A program made the translations under genes and the position numbers. From NCBI RefSeq assembly GCF_022524485.1, contig NZ_JAKXMK010000028.1:124001-188000 (forward strand): a stretch of DNA of 64,000 nt. Direction: 5' to 3'. The stretch is from Pseudonocardia alaniniphila. GTDB lineage: Bacteria; Actinomycetota; Actinomycetes; Mycobacteriales; Pseudonocardiaceae. Each line of letters opens with the position of its first letter. Positions within the stretch are counted from its first letter, which is position 1. Shown in pieces: positions 49,517-58,554 of the stretch. The notes under the pieces were generated by a model. The model was not told where the DNA came from. It was given only the letters and a program-made list of their open reading frames with translations, and did no database searches.

Positions 49517-50908
49517 GTGACTGTCGCGGATCGTGAAATAACCGACTCCAACGGGCGCGTCTACCGCGTCGGGATACCGGCGGAACAAATACTTGGGCGC
49601 TCGCGCAAGTGGATGATGTGGTTGCCGTGGGCGTCCATGTTCGGGGTCAGCGTCTTCGAGTACGGCTACGGCGCCGCGGAGAGCACCCTCGAGGACGTGC
49701 ACGGTTGGTCGCTCGGGCAGGCCTTCTGGCTGGTCAGTATCTGGACGGTGTTCCAGGCGGGGGTCGCGTTCCCCGCCGGACGGCTCCGGGAGAAGGGCAT
49801 CGTCTCGGCCCGGACCGCCATGCTCTCCGGTGCCGTCATGGTGTTCCTGGCGTTCATCGTGCTCGGCCTCACGGGCAACCTCGTATTGAACTTCCTCTTC
49901 TACTCGGTCATCGGCGGCACCGGCGCCGGCCTCGTGTACGCGACCTCGATCAACATGGTGGGGAAGTGGTTCCCCGAGAAGCGGGGCGGCAAGACGGGGT
50001 TTGTCAACGGTGCCTTCGCCTACGGCGCCGTGCCCTTCATCTTCGTGTTCAGCTATCTGTTCGACGAGAGCACCTTCACGCCGGTGCTCACCATCATCGC
50101 GGTGTACATGCTGGTGGTCGTCGGTGTGAGCGGCTTCCTGTTCAAGGACCCGCCCAAGAACTGGTGGCCCCACGACGTCGACCCGCTCGAGTGGGCGGCG
50201 AGCCCCAAGTCGGCCCGTAGCCTGGCCAAGAACCCGCCCGCAGTCCGGCAGTACGGCCCGATGGAGGCGATCAAGACCGGTCAGTTGCCGCTGATGTGGT
50301 TCGCGCTGGCGATCATCGGTGGTGTGTCGCTGTTCGGGATCGGTTACCAGGTCGACTTCGCGAAGGAAGTGGGCTTCGGACCGTTCATCGCCGCGTCCTC
50401 CGCGGGTGTGCTCTCGATCGTGAACGGCTTCGGCCGGGCGTTCATCGGGTGGCTCTCCGACCAGATCGGGCGCAAGGAAGCGCTCATCATCGTGCTGGTG
50501 GTCGAGGGAGTCGCGCAGTTCGGCCTGCTGTGGGGCGGGGACACGCACAACGAGTTCCTCTTCATCTTCTTCGCCTTCCTCGCCGGCATCGGTGGCGGCG
50601 CGTTCTTCCCGATGTTCGCTGCGCTCACCCCCGACTACTTCGGCGAGAACAACAACGCGACCAACTACGGGCTCGTCTACAGCTCCAAGCTGGTCAGCGG
50701 GCTCTTCGGGCTCGGTGTGGCGTCCTGGGTCGTCTCGACATGGGGCTACAACGGGGCGTACACGATCGCCGGTGCCATCGCGTTCCTCTCCGCAGTGATC
50801 TCGCTGTTCCTCCGCCAGCCCGGGCGCGGCGAACGTAAGCGCGCGGCGTCCAACTCCGCCCTCGGTTCGTCCGCTCCCCACGCGGTGGCCGATGGGGGCC
50901 GGGCCTGA
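49517..50908 (+). CDS. OFA-family MFS transporter (oxalate:formate antiporter type), copy 2
   Basis: A 463-residue near-copy of the protein at 45154. The first 100 residues are almost identical (one Met/Ile change near residue 20). Later differences are conservative, such as FKDPPKNWWPHDVDPLEW in the central loop and TWGYNGAYT in the last helix. All OFA signatures of copy 1 are kept. It starts at GTG 49517 with the same AAAGGAGA site. The similarity extends into the leader and operator, so the two genes arose by segmental duplication and probably answer to the same regulator. Confidence 0.88.
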   Translation: MTVADREITDSNGRVYRVGIPAEQILGRSRKWMMWLPWASMFGVSVFEYGYGAAESTLEDVHGWSLGQAFWLVSIWTVFQAGVAFPAGRLREKGIVSARTAMLSGAVMVFLAFIVLGLTGNLVLNFLFYSVIGGTGAGLVYATSINMVGKWFPEKRGGKTGFVNGAFAYGAVPFIFVFSYLFDESTFTPVLTIIAVYMLVVVGVSGFLFKDPPKNWWPHDVDPLEWAASPKSARSLAKNPPAVRQYGPMEAIKTGQLPLMWFALAIIGGVSLFGIGYQVDFAKEVGFGPFIAASSAGVLSIVNGFGRAFIGWLSDQIGRKEALIIVLVVEGVAQFGLLWGGDTHNEFLFIFFAFLAGIGGGAFFPMFAALTPDYFGENNNATNYGLVYSSKLVSGLFGLGVASWVVSTWGYNGAYTIAGAIAFLSAVISLFLRQPGRGERKRAASNSALGSSAPHAVADGGRA

Positions 50909-51087
50909 CCCGACCCTGTGCCGATGGAACGGGTCGGGCGAGCTGCCGGGTGCTGCCGGTGGCTCGCTCGGCCCGGTCGGTGACCTACCGGGCCTGCGGG
51001 TCCGTGTGAGACGAGATGGAGATCGCTGGTGAATCGCTCGAGGTACAAGGCCTGCCACGGGGTGCTCCCCGTGCCCCGGGTATCGCT

Positions 51088-51627
51088 ATGAGCAGCGAGG
51101 AGCTGCTGCGGCGGCACGAGGCAGGCGGCGCCCGGCTCGCTGCGTCGAACGCTCGGGGTGCCGCGGCCGTGCCTGCGCTGCGCACTGTCGTGGTGACGTG
51201 CATGGACACCCGGATCGACGTTCAGGCCCTGTTCGGCCTGGGGTTGGGTGAGGTGCACACGCTGCGGAACGCGGGCGGGGTGGTGACCGACGACGTGGTG
51301 CGCTCGGTCGTGGTCAGCCAGCGGAAGCTGGGAACACGCGAGGTGCTGGTGGTGGCCCACAGCCGGTGCGGGATGGCCACGTTCAGCGACGACGACTTCT
51401 CGGAGGAGCTCGCGGCGGAGGTGGGGATGCGACCGCTGTGGCGGACGTATGCCTTCGCGGATCCCGCGGTGGACGTGCAGCGGGGCGTGGACCGCCTGCG
51501 CCGCGACCCGTTCCTGCTGCCGGAGACGGTCGTCCGCGGTTTCGTGCTCGACATCGAGAGCTTCGCCCTCACCGAGGTCGGTGGCGACGAGCCCGCAGGC
51601 CTGGCCGGCGTCAGGGACTCGGCCTGA
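51088..51627 (+). CDS. Beta-class carbonic anhydrase
   Basis: A 179-residue protein of the short beta-CA type (Rv1284-like). The zinc ligands and catalytic dyad are in TCMDTRID (Cys and Asp-Arg) and AHSRCGMATF (His and Cys), with RNAGGVV between. The start ATG 51088 is chosen over an upstream ATG at 51016 because the family begins at MSSEELLRRHEAG. It interconverts CO2 and bicarbonate. Beside a decarboxylase pathway it could handle CO2 released from oxalyl-CoA or glyoxylate; that link is positional. Confidence 0.9.
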   Translation: MSSEELLRRHEAGGARLAASNARGAAAVPALRTVVVTCMDTRIDVQALFGLGLGEVHTLRNAGGVVTDDVVRSVVVSQRKLGTREVLVVAHSRCGMATFSDDDFSEELAAEVGMRPLWRTYAFADPAVDVQRGVDRLRRDPFLLPETVVRGFVLDIESFALTEVGGDEPAGLAGVRDSA

Positions 51628-51662
51628 CATGACGCACGCAGCGACCGCCCCCGAACGCCGAA

Positions 51663-51691
51663 CTGCCCGCCCCGGGTTGCGGGGCGGGCAG
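51663..51691. terminator. Bidirectional terminator
   Basis: An 11-bp stem CTGCCCGCCCC/GGGGCGGGCAG with a 7-base loop between the convergent carbonic anhydrase and TerC genes. Confidence 0.75.
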
Positions 51692-51712
51692 TGGGAGCGG
51701 ACGTCTGTGGGG

Positions 51713-52747
51713 TCAGCCGGCGGACTTGCTGGTGGGCTCCGGCACCTCCTCGGCCGGGTTGTCGCCGTCCTTGGCGGTGGTGGGGTCGGTGGCCGCCTTC
51801 TCCGCGGCGGAGTCCTTGCGGGACTTCGCGAGGCTCGCGATGGTGGTGATCGCCAGCGTGCCGACGATGACCAGCAGCGACGCCCAGATCGGCACCTCGG
51901 GGGCCCAGGAGACACCGTGGTGGTGCATCGCCTCGAAGATCAGCTTGAAGCCGATGAAGGCCAGGATGATCGCGAGGCCCTTGCTCAGGTACACCAGCCG
52001 GTCGAGCAGGCCACCGATGAGGAAGAACAGCTGCCGCAGGCCCATCAGCGCGAACGCGTTGGCGGTGAACACCAGGTACGGCTCCTGGGTGAGCCCGAAG
52101 ATCGCCGGGATGGAGTCGACCGCGAAGAGCAGGTCGGTGGTGCCGATCGCGACCATCACGATGAGCATCGGCGTGACGAGCCGGCGCCCGTCGACCTTGG
52201 TGGTGAGCGAAGCACCCTGGTACTCGGTGGTCGACGGAACGACCCGGCGAACGGCGCGCAGCACCCGGTTCTCCTGGAACTCCTCGTCCTCGTCGGAGTG
52301 CCGAATGAGCTTCCACGCGGTGTAGATGAGGAACGCGCCGAAGAGGTAGAACATCCAGTCGAAACGGGCGATGGCCTCGGCGCCGAGCGCAATGAAGATG
52401 CCGCGCAGGAGCAGAGCCAGAACGATCCCGATGAGCAGCACCTTCTGGCGGTACTCGCGGGGCACGGCGAATCTGCTCATGATCAGGACGAAGATGAACA
52501 GGTTGTCCACCGAAAGCGAGTACTCGGTGATCCAGCCGGCGAAGAATTCACCCCCGTACTGCGGCCCGGTGAAGGCCAGTACACCGAGCCCGAAGATGAC
52601 AGCGAGAGCGACGTAAGAACAGACCCAGATCGTCGACTCCCGCATCGACGGATCACGTGGATTGCGGGCAACCAGATAGAAGTCGAAAGCGATGATGGCC
52701 ACGAACGCGCCTATCGTCGCGAGCCAGGCCCAGACCGGAACACTCAT
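51713..52747 (-). CDS. TerC/Alx family membrane protein
   Basis: A 344-residue protein with eight to nine helices. The family motifs are GWITEYSLSVDNLFIFVLIM (acidic metal-site helix, about 70-90) and IGTTDLLFAVDSIPAIFG (about 205-222). The C-terminal 45 residues are hydrophilic and Glu/Lys-rich. TerC/Alx proteins export Mn2+ or help metallate exported proteins. No yybP-ykoY Mn2+ riboswitch was recognised in the 87 bases upstream. It follows the Nramp-like gene and its partner on the same strand, so metal handling is a possible common theme. Confidence 0.9.
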   Translation of the reverse strand: MSVPVWAWLATIGAFVAIIAFDFYLVARNPRDPSMRESTIWVCSYVALAVIFGLGVLAFTGPQYGGEFFAGWITEYSLSVDNLFIFVLIMSRFAVPREYRQKVLLIGIVLALLLRGIFIALGAEAIARFDWMFYLFGAFLIYTAWKLIRHSDEDEEFQENRVLRAVRRVVPSTTEYQGASLTTKVDGRRLVTPMLIVMVAIGTTDLLFAVDSIPAIFGLTQEPYLVFTANAFALMGLRQLFFLIGGLLDRLVYLSKGLAIILAFIGFKLIFEAMHHHGVSWAPEVPIWASLLVIVGTLAITTIASLAKSRKDSAAEKAATDPTTAKDGDNPAEEVPEPTSKSAG

Positions 52748-52834
52748 CTCTCTCCTCGGAAATCGGCGGTCGACGATCGAAGTGCCGCGGCGGAACCGTG
52801 GCCGGATCGACCCGGCCCCGCCGCGGCACCGCGG

Positions 52835-53437
52835 TCACGAGGACCGTCGGGACCTCGCCCGTGCGACGCCGGACGACGACGCCGCAGCACGCGGACGATC
52901 GCGACCGGTGCTGCTGCGCCGGGCGCGCTTGCTCTCCCGTGCCTCCCACATCGCGCTTGCCTGCTTCAGGTAGACAGCGAACAAGGCTTGGGCGGCGGGA
53001 TTGTGATCCTGGATGCGCATGAGCCAGTGCGGCGCGATCCGCTCGTGGAGCCAGATGAACCCGATCGCGTAACCCATGCTGACGAGAGCCTGGAAGACCA
53101 GGAACGTCAGAACGTCGCTAGGCGGCGTGAAACTTCCGCCGAGCAGCGCGGGCGTCACCGTCTCGTGCACGAGGCGCGAGAGGGGGAAGCCCAGCATCCA
53201 GTAGATCGCCACGGGTGCGAAGACCCCCGGCCTGAACCAGCCGGTGGCGGCGATCGCCCCGTAGCCGGCTCCCAGCAGTGCAAGCGGAACACTGAGGGTC
53301 AGTGCCCCGACCACGGCCCACCCGATGGGCTGGCCGACGGCCGCTGCAAGCAGGCCGACCACGGCACCCGATGCGGCTCCGACCGCCGCGCCCGGTACCC
53401 CGAGCTCGGCGAGCTGCAGCGCTCTGGATTTGGACAT
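52835..53437 (-). CDS. Membrane protein coupled to the Nramp-like transporter
   Basis: A 200-residue protein with about four hydrophobic segments in the first 145 residues, several Gly/Ala-rich, and a strongly basic Ser/Arg tail (KRARRSSTGRDRPRAAASSSG). The ATG at 53435-53437 lies one base beyond the stop of the transporter gene, which implies translational coupling. No family is recognised. It may be an accessory subunit of the transporter. Confidence 0.65.
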   Translation of the reverse strand: MSKSRALQLAELGVPGAAVGAASGAVVGLLAAAVGQPIGWAVVGALTLSVPLALLGAGYGAIAATGWFRPGVFAPVAIYWMLGFPLSRLVHETVTPALLGGSFTPPSDVLTFLVFQALVSMGYAIGFIWLHERIAPHWLMRIQDHNPAAQALFAVYLKQASAMWEARESKRARRSSTGRDRPRAAASSSGVARARSRRSS

Positions 53438-53438
53438 G

Positions 53439-54932
53439 TCAGTCCAGCACCGCGCCGAAGCGGATCAGGCTGTAGAACAGCGAACCCAGGTAGAACACCG
53501 CGCCGAACCCGATCACCAGGTTGGTCCACAGTTTCGGGCGGATCGGCTTGGGCAACAACCTGTTGTTCACCAGCAGCAGCACGACGCAGTAGGCGCCCAT
53601 GGCGAACGCGGAGAGGAACGCCAGGACGTCCAGGATCGCCGCCGGACCGTCGGCCGGGCCCCAGAGGAGGATGACGATCCCGAAGAGGATCACGCCCCAG
53701 AGGAAGCCTGCGTAGAGGTGCGCCATCCGGAACCGCTTCGCGCCCGGCACGAAGTGGTAGGTCATGTCCGACTGTCCACGGGAGAACGAGTCGAACAGGC
53801 CCAGGGTGGCGTTGAGGCCGATCAGGGCGATGAAGCCCATGAACACCGAACCCAGCGCCGGCACACCGACGGAGGCGATCGACGAGGACATCGCCGCGAG
53901 AGCTGCTTCCCGCTCGCCGTCCCGGAGCAGGTTGACGACATCCGGGCTCTGCCGGGCTGCCACCTGCGCGATGACGGTGAACGAGATCGTGACGAGCATC
54001 GTGATGCCCCAGAACAGCAGGAGGGCATCGAACGTCACCCAGCGGCGCCAGCCCTTCCACTTGCGCATCTCATCTTCGTCGTCCGTGTCGAACATGAAGC
54101 CGCGCGACGGCATGATCTCCTCGTCGCCGGAGTGACGAAGACCACGCAGCTTCGGGATGTGCGCGCCCATGCCGGCGCCCTTGTCGCGCAGGTGCAGCGT
54201 GTACCACATCTGCTGCATGCCGGACGGACCGGCGAACGCGATCGCACCGACCACCACCGGGAACCAGGCGGCCGTGAGGGCCTCCTCGGGCAGGTACCCG
54301 AAGGCGAACATGCCGGTGATCGTGCTGGCCAGGTCGCCCCACGAACCCACGAGGGAGGCGATGATCGCGGTGCCGAGCACCAGCGTGCCGATCAGGATCG
54401 ACAGCACGCTCTCGAGCAGGTTGTAGATGAACTTGGCCAGCGTGAACACCGTGCCGACCAGGAGCATTCCGACAATCGCGGCAACCTGCCAGGGAACGCC
54501 CGTGACGGCTTCGAATGCGGACGCTCCGGCCGAAAGGTGACCCGGCCAGATGTAGATGAGTATTGCGATGGTAAAGAAGAACCACATGATCGGTTTGAAC
54601 ACCCGGGCAGCGCCTGTGAAGATGCTCTCACCGGTTGCCATGGCGTACCGGGCCATTTCCAGCAGTACAATGGCCTGGATGGTTACGCCGATAAGGAACA
54701 GCCAGCGGATCTCGGGTCCGAACAAGAGAACGAGCCGAGGCCACATGTAGGACTCGCCCATGCCCACACCGAGCGCGACGAGGAAGACCGTCGGGCCGAG
54801 AATGTGGACTGATGGGGGAGCTTCCGGCAGCTTGCGGATGGGCATGGGCTCAAGGCCACCCGCATGCCAGACGCGTTCGCCGGTTGCGTCAGTTGCGTAC
54901 CCGGTTCTAGCGGGCTGTTTTGCTGTAGTCAC
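53439..54932 (-). CDS. Nramp-like transporter with atypical substrate motifs
   Basis: A 497-residue membrane protein of the APC/Nramp fold with about 11 helices. In the TM1 position it has VALGVGMGESYMWPR instead of the DPGN metal motif. In TM6 it has FAGPSGMQQMWYT where Nramp has MPH. The long loop FDTDDEDEMRKWKGWRRW after TM6 is acidic. Loss of both metal-ligand motifs suggests the substrate is not a simple divalent metal. The start GTG 54932 follows AAGGTC and overlaps no neighbour. It sits beside the oxalate operon and could carry a small acid or a chelate; this is inference. Confidence 0.75.
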   Translation of the reverse strand: MTTAKQPARTGYATDATGERVWHAGGLEPMPIRKLPEAPPSVHILGPTVFLVALGVGMGESYMWPRLVLLFGPEIRWLFLIGVTIQAIVLLEMARYAMATGESIFTGAARVFKPIMWFFFTIAILIYIWPGHLSAGASAFEAVTGVPWQVAAIVGMLLVGTVFTLAKFIYNLLESVLSILIGTLVLGTAIIASLVGSWGDLASTITGMFAFGYLPEEALTAAWFPVVVGAIAFAGPSGMQQMWYTLHLRDKGAGMGAHIPKLRGLRHSGDEEIMPSRGFMFDTDDEDEMRKWKGWRRWVTFDALLLFWGITMLVTISFTVIAQVAARQSPDVVNLLRDGEREAALAAMSSSIASVGVPALGSVFMGFIALIGLNATLGLFDSFSRGQSDMTYHFVPGAKRFRMAHLYAGFLWGVILFGIVILLWGPADGPAAILDVLAFLSAFAMGAYCVVLLLVNNRLLPKPIRPKLWTNLVIGFGAVFYLGSLFYSLIRFGAVLD

Positions 54933-55008
54933 TTTTGTGGACCTTCCGATTGGTGCTTCGTACGGCCTATCGCCCCTCGCCATGGCCTCCTTGTCGTGAC
55001 GATGCGGC

Positions 55009-55081
55009 GACGGTCGGCCCGGCCGGCTGTCCCTGGAGGGTGGGCGAGATCCCCCAGGGGACGCCGGCCGGGCCGACCGTC
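55009..55081 (-). terminator. Long hairpin terminator after the oxalate operon
   Basis: A perfect 19-bp stem (55009-55027 with 55063-55081) beginning GACGGTCGGCCC, enclosing a second small stem CCCTGG-type loop. A further GC hairpin lies near 55117-55142, directly past the operon stop at 55153. Confidence 0.75.
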
Positions 55082-55152
55082 CCGTACCCGGTCCGGCGCT
55101 GGGGCCGTGACCGGTTCGAGCCGGCCCCCGGAAGGGCCGGCCCGAAGACCTT

Positions 55153-57297
55153 TCAGATCAGTCCGGCGCTCCTGGCCCAGCGGTACTTCGCTCCCAGAAC
55201 GGCGACCGGCTTCTCAGTGGTGTAGGGGTATGCGACGACCCCGTGCTGGTAGAGGTAGTCGCTGGCTTCCTCGACCTCGACGTCCCCCGCGAGGGACGCC
55301 ACGACCGGCTTCTCGATGCCCTTCGCCCGAGCCTCGGCCACCACACGAGCGGTGAGCTCGGCGAAGACCATCGGCGGGGTGACGATCGTGTGCCAGTAGC
55401 CGAGGATCAGGGCGTGGATCCGGTCGTCCTCGAGACCGAGCCGGATCGTGGCCTCGTACGTCGAGGGCGGCTCCCCACCGGTGATGTCGATCGGGTTGCC
55501 CGACGCGCCGAACGGCGGGATGAACGCCTTGAAGGCCTCGTCGAGGTCCTTCGGCATCTCCATCAGCGACAGGCCGTTCTCGACCACCGCGTCGGAGAGG
55601 AGCACACCCGAACCGCCGGCACCGGTGATGATGACGACGTTCTCGCCCTTCGGCGTGGGCAGCACCGGGATGCCCCGGGCGAACTCCAGCATGTCGTTGA
55701 GCGAGTAGGCCCGGACCACACCCGACTGCTTGAGGATGTCGTCGTAGACCTTGTCGTCGCCGGCGAGGGCACCGGTGTGCGAGCTGGCTGCCTTGGCACC
55801 CAGCGCCGTACGTCCGGCCTTCAGCACGACCACCGGCTTCTTCTTGGTGATCCGCTGCGCCGCCTCGACGAAGGACCGGCCGTCCTTCAGGTCCTCGAGG
55901 TGCATCGCGACGATGTTGGTGTCGGGGTCCTGCTCGAAGTAGGTGAGCAGGTCGTCCTCGTCCAGGTCGGACTTGTTGCCGAGGCCGACGATCGCCGAGA
56001 CACCCATCTTGCTGGTGCGGCTGAACCCGAGGATCGCCATGCCGATGCCGCCGGACTGCGAGGTGAGGGCGACACCGCCCTTGACGTCGTAGGGCGTGCA
56101 GAACGTCGCACAGAGGTCCTGCGGCGTGTAGTAGTAGCCGTAGATGTTCGGTCCGAGCAGCCGCACGCCGCCCTCACGGGCGATCTTGACGATCTCGTCC
56201 TGGAGCTCGTGGTTGCCCGTCTCGGCGAAGCCGGAGGGGATCAGCACGGCGGCAGGAATGTTCTTCTCGCCGACCTCGCGCAGCGCCTGCGGCACGAACT
56301 TCGCCGGCACCGTGAACACGGCCACGTCGACGTCACCAGGCACGTCGCCGATGTTCTTGTAGGCCTTGCGCCCCAGGATCTCGTCGGCCTTGGGGTTGAT
56401 GGGGTAGATCTCGCCTGCGTAGCCCCCGTTGATGAGGTTCTTCATCACGGAGTTGCCGATCTTGCCGTTCTCGGCCGACGCACCGATGACCGCGACCGCC
56501 TTCGGGCGCATCATCCGGCTCATCGTGGCCAGGATCTCCTCCTGGCTGTAGCGCACCGGCTCGGCGTGATCGGTGTTGTCCAGCAGGATCCGCACGTCGG
56601 CGGCGGACGCGCCGTCGGGGCGCGCGAACACCGGGTTCAGGTCGAACTCGCTGATCTGCGGGAAGTCGGTGACGAGGTCGGACAGCCGCGTGATCACGTC
56701 GGCGAGCGCGTCGGCGTCCACCGCCTCACCACCGCGGACACCGCGGAGGATCTCGGCGGCCTTGATGCCGTCCAGCATCGAGATCGCGGTGGCGTGGTCG
56801 ACCGGCGCGAGCCGGAACGTGACGTCCTTGAGCACCTCGACGAGCACACCGCCGAGACCGAAGATGATCACCTTGCCGAAGGTGGGGTCCGTGGTGGCCC
56901 CGATGATCACTTCCTGGCCGCCGCTCAGCATCTGCTGGACCTGGATGCCGTCGATGCTGGCTTCGGCGTTGTAGGCCTTGGCGTTGGCGATGATCTCGTC
57001 GAAGGCGCCGCGCACCGCGTCGTCGCCCGAGATGCCGATCTTGACGCCGCCTGCCTCGGTCTTGTGCAGGATGTCCGGGGAGACGATCTTCATCGCGACC
57101 GGGCCGCCGAGCTCTCCGGCCAGCCGCACCGCCTCGTCGGCCGTGCCGGCGAGACCCTCACCGGGGGTCGGGATCCCGTAGGCCTCGCACACACGGCGAC
57201 CCTCGGGGGCGGTCAGCGACTCACGGCCCTCCGCGCGGGCCTTGTCCAGGACCTCGCGTACCGCGTCTTTGTCGTAGGCCACGCTCTCGTTGGCCAT
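55153..57297 (-). CDS. NDP-forming acyl-CoA synthetase (ATP-grasp type)
   Basis: A 714-residue single-chain ligase with the domain order ATP-grasp (about 1-235), CoA-binding Rossmann (about 255-380, VAVIGASAENGKIGNSVMKN), then the phospho-His ligase domain. The phosphoryl His is in SSHTGALAG (about 505) and the swinging-loop region has GGVLVEVLKDVTFRL. Such enzymes interconvert acyl-CoA plus ADP and Pi with acid plus ATP. Directly behind frc and the decarboxylase-like gene (2-base gap to frc), oxalate or formate is the likely acid, so it could prime the CoA-transferase cycle. No defects seen. Confidence 0.85.
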   Translation of the reverse strand: MANESVAYDKDAVREVLDKARAEGRESLTAPEGRRVCEAYGIPTPGEGLAGTADEAVRLAGELGGPVAMKIVSPDILHKTEAGGVKIGISGDDAVRGAFDEIIANAKAYNAEASIDGIQVQQMLSGGQEVIIGATTDPTFGKVIIFGLGGVLVEVLKDVTFRLAPVDHATAISMLDGIKAAEILRGVRGGEAVDADALADVITRLSDLVTDFPQISEFDLNPVFARPDGASAADVRILLDNTDHAEPVRYSQEEILATMSRMMRPKAVAVIGASAENGKIGNSVMKNLINGGYAGEIYPINPKADEILGRKAYKNIGDVPGDVDVAVFTVPAKFVPQALREVGEKNIPAAVLIPSGFAETGNHELQDEIVKIAREGGVRLLGPNIYGYYYTPQDLCATFCTPYDVKGGVALTSQSGGIGMAILGFSRTSKMGVSAIVGLGNKSDLDEDDLLTYFEQDPDTNIVAMHLEDLKDGRSFVEAAQRITKKKPVVVLKAGRTALGAKAASSHTGALAGDDKVYDDILKQSGVVRAYSLNDMLEFARGIPVLPTPKGENVVIITGAGGSGVLLSDAVVENGLSLMEMPKDLDEAFKAFIPPFGASGNPIDITGGEPPSTYEATIRLGLEDDRIHALILGYWHTIVTPPMVFAELTARVVAEARAKGIEKPVVASLAGDVEVEEASDYLYQHGVVAYPYTTEKPVAVLGAKYRWARSAGLI

Positions 57298-57299
57298 AT

Positions 57300-58526
57300 T
57301 CAGATCACTCCTTGCGTCTTGAGCTCAGCGAAGCGCTCCGGGGCGAGCCCCAGTTCGCGCACGTACACGTCCTCGTTGTGCTCCCCGAGCAGTGGCGAGG
57401 TCTCCACCTTCACCGGGGAGTCGGACAGCTTGATCGGGCAGCCGACCGTCTTGAAGGCGCCCCGCTCCGGGTGGTCGACGGTGACGACCATGTTGTTGTC
57501 GGCGAGGGAGGCGTCCTCGATGATCTCCTTGGTCGACAGGATCGGGCCACACGGAACGTTCAGAGCGTTCAGCTCCGCAAGCGCGTCCCACTTCGAGAGG
57601 CGGGACGACCACTCCTCGATCAGCTGGAACATCTTGTCGAGCTTGTTCAGCCGCGCCGCAGGGGTGGCCCACTCCGAGTCCTCGGCGAGTTCGGGCCTGC
57701 CGATGAGCTTGGCGATGGGGGCCCAGCCCGGAGGCTGCACGATCACGTAGATGTAGTCGTTGGGTCCGCCGGGGCTGCACTTCACCGCCCAGCCGGGCTG
57801 GCCTCCACCGGAGGCGTTGCCCGAGCGCGGCACCTCGTCGGTGAACGACTCGTTCGGGTACTCGTTGAGCGGGCCGTGCTCGAGCCGCTGCTGGTCGCGC
57901 AGCTTCACGCGGCACAGGTTGAGGACGGCGTGCTGCATCGCCACGGTGACGCGCTGGCCGCGGCCCGTGGTGTTGCGCTGCACCAGCGCCGCGAGGATGC
58001 CGGCGACAGCGTGCATGCCGGTGCCGGAGTCACCGATCTGGGCTCCGGTGGCCAGCGGCGGCCCGTCCTCGAACCCGGTGGTGGCCATCGAGCCGCCCAT
58101 GGCCTGGGCGACCACCTCGTACGCCTTGTAGTGGGTGTACGGACCCTCGCCGAAGCCCTTGATCGAGGCGTAGACCAGCCGGGGGTTGATCTCCTGGAGG
58201 CGGTCCCAGGTGAATCCCATCCGGTCGACCGCGCCCGGGCCGAAGTTCTCGACCAGGACGTCGGACTTCTGGACCATCTCGATGAAGAGCTTCTTGCCTT
58301 CTTCGCTCTTCATGTTGAGCGTGATGCTGCGCTTGTTGCAGTTCAGCATCGTGAAGTAGAGGCTGTCGACGTCCGGAATATCCCTCAGCTGCTGACGGGT
58401 GATGTCCCCGGTCGGCGCCTCGAGCTTGACCACATCGGCGCCGAGCCAGGCGAGGATCTGCGTCGCCGACGGCCCGGACTGCACGTGGGTCATGTCGAGA
58501 ACGCGGATTCCGTCTAGTGCGCTCAT
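57300..58526 (-). CDS. frc: Formyl-CoA:oxalate CoA-transferase-like (CaiB/BaiF family III)
   Basis: A 408-residue family III CoA-transferase that closely follows Oxalobacter FRC. The N terminus is LDGIRVLDMTHVQSGPSATQ, with VDSLYFTMLNCNKRSI, VENFGPGAVDRMGFTWDRLQ, the catalytic Asp in GAQIGDSGTGMH (about 170) and the flexible Gly loop GNASGGGQPGW. It moves CoA from formyl-CoA to oxalate. The gene lies between the decarboxylase-like gene (28-base gap) and the ligase (2-base gap) in one operon. This level of motif agreement makes oxalate the most likely pathway substrate. Confidence 0.92.
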   Translation of the reverse strand: MSALDGIRVLDMTHVQSGPSATQILAWLGADVVKLEAPTGDITRQQLRDIPDVDSLYFTMLNCNKRSITLNMKSEEGKKLFIEMVQKSDVLVENFGPGAVDRMGFTWDRLQEINPRLVYASIKGFGEGPYTHYKAYEVVAQAMGGSMATTGFEDGPPLATGAQIGDSGTGMHAVAGILAALVQRNTTGRGQRVTVAMQHAVLNLCRVKLRDQQRLEHGPLNEYPNESFTDEVPRSGNASGGGQPGWAVKCSPGGPNDYIYVIVQPPGWAPIAKLIGRPELAEDSEWATPAARLNKLDKMFQLIEEWSSRLSKWDALAELNALNVPCGPILSTKEIIEDASLADNNMVVTVDHPERGAFKTVGCPIKLSDSPVKVETSPLLGEHNEDVYVRELGLAPERFAELKTQGVI

Positions 58527-58554
58527 TCGTATACTCCCCGGGGATCTGCAGTGA

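Noticed and set aside
52748..52834. Manganese (yybP-ykoY) riboswitch before terC
   Set aside because: The 87 bases contain a GC hairpin but not the conserved riboswitch loops.
55243..57750. Open frame of 835 codons on the plus strand across the ligase and part of frc
   Set aside because: It crosses two well-supported minus-strand genes and their junction, and encodes His/Arg-rich sequence without motifs.
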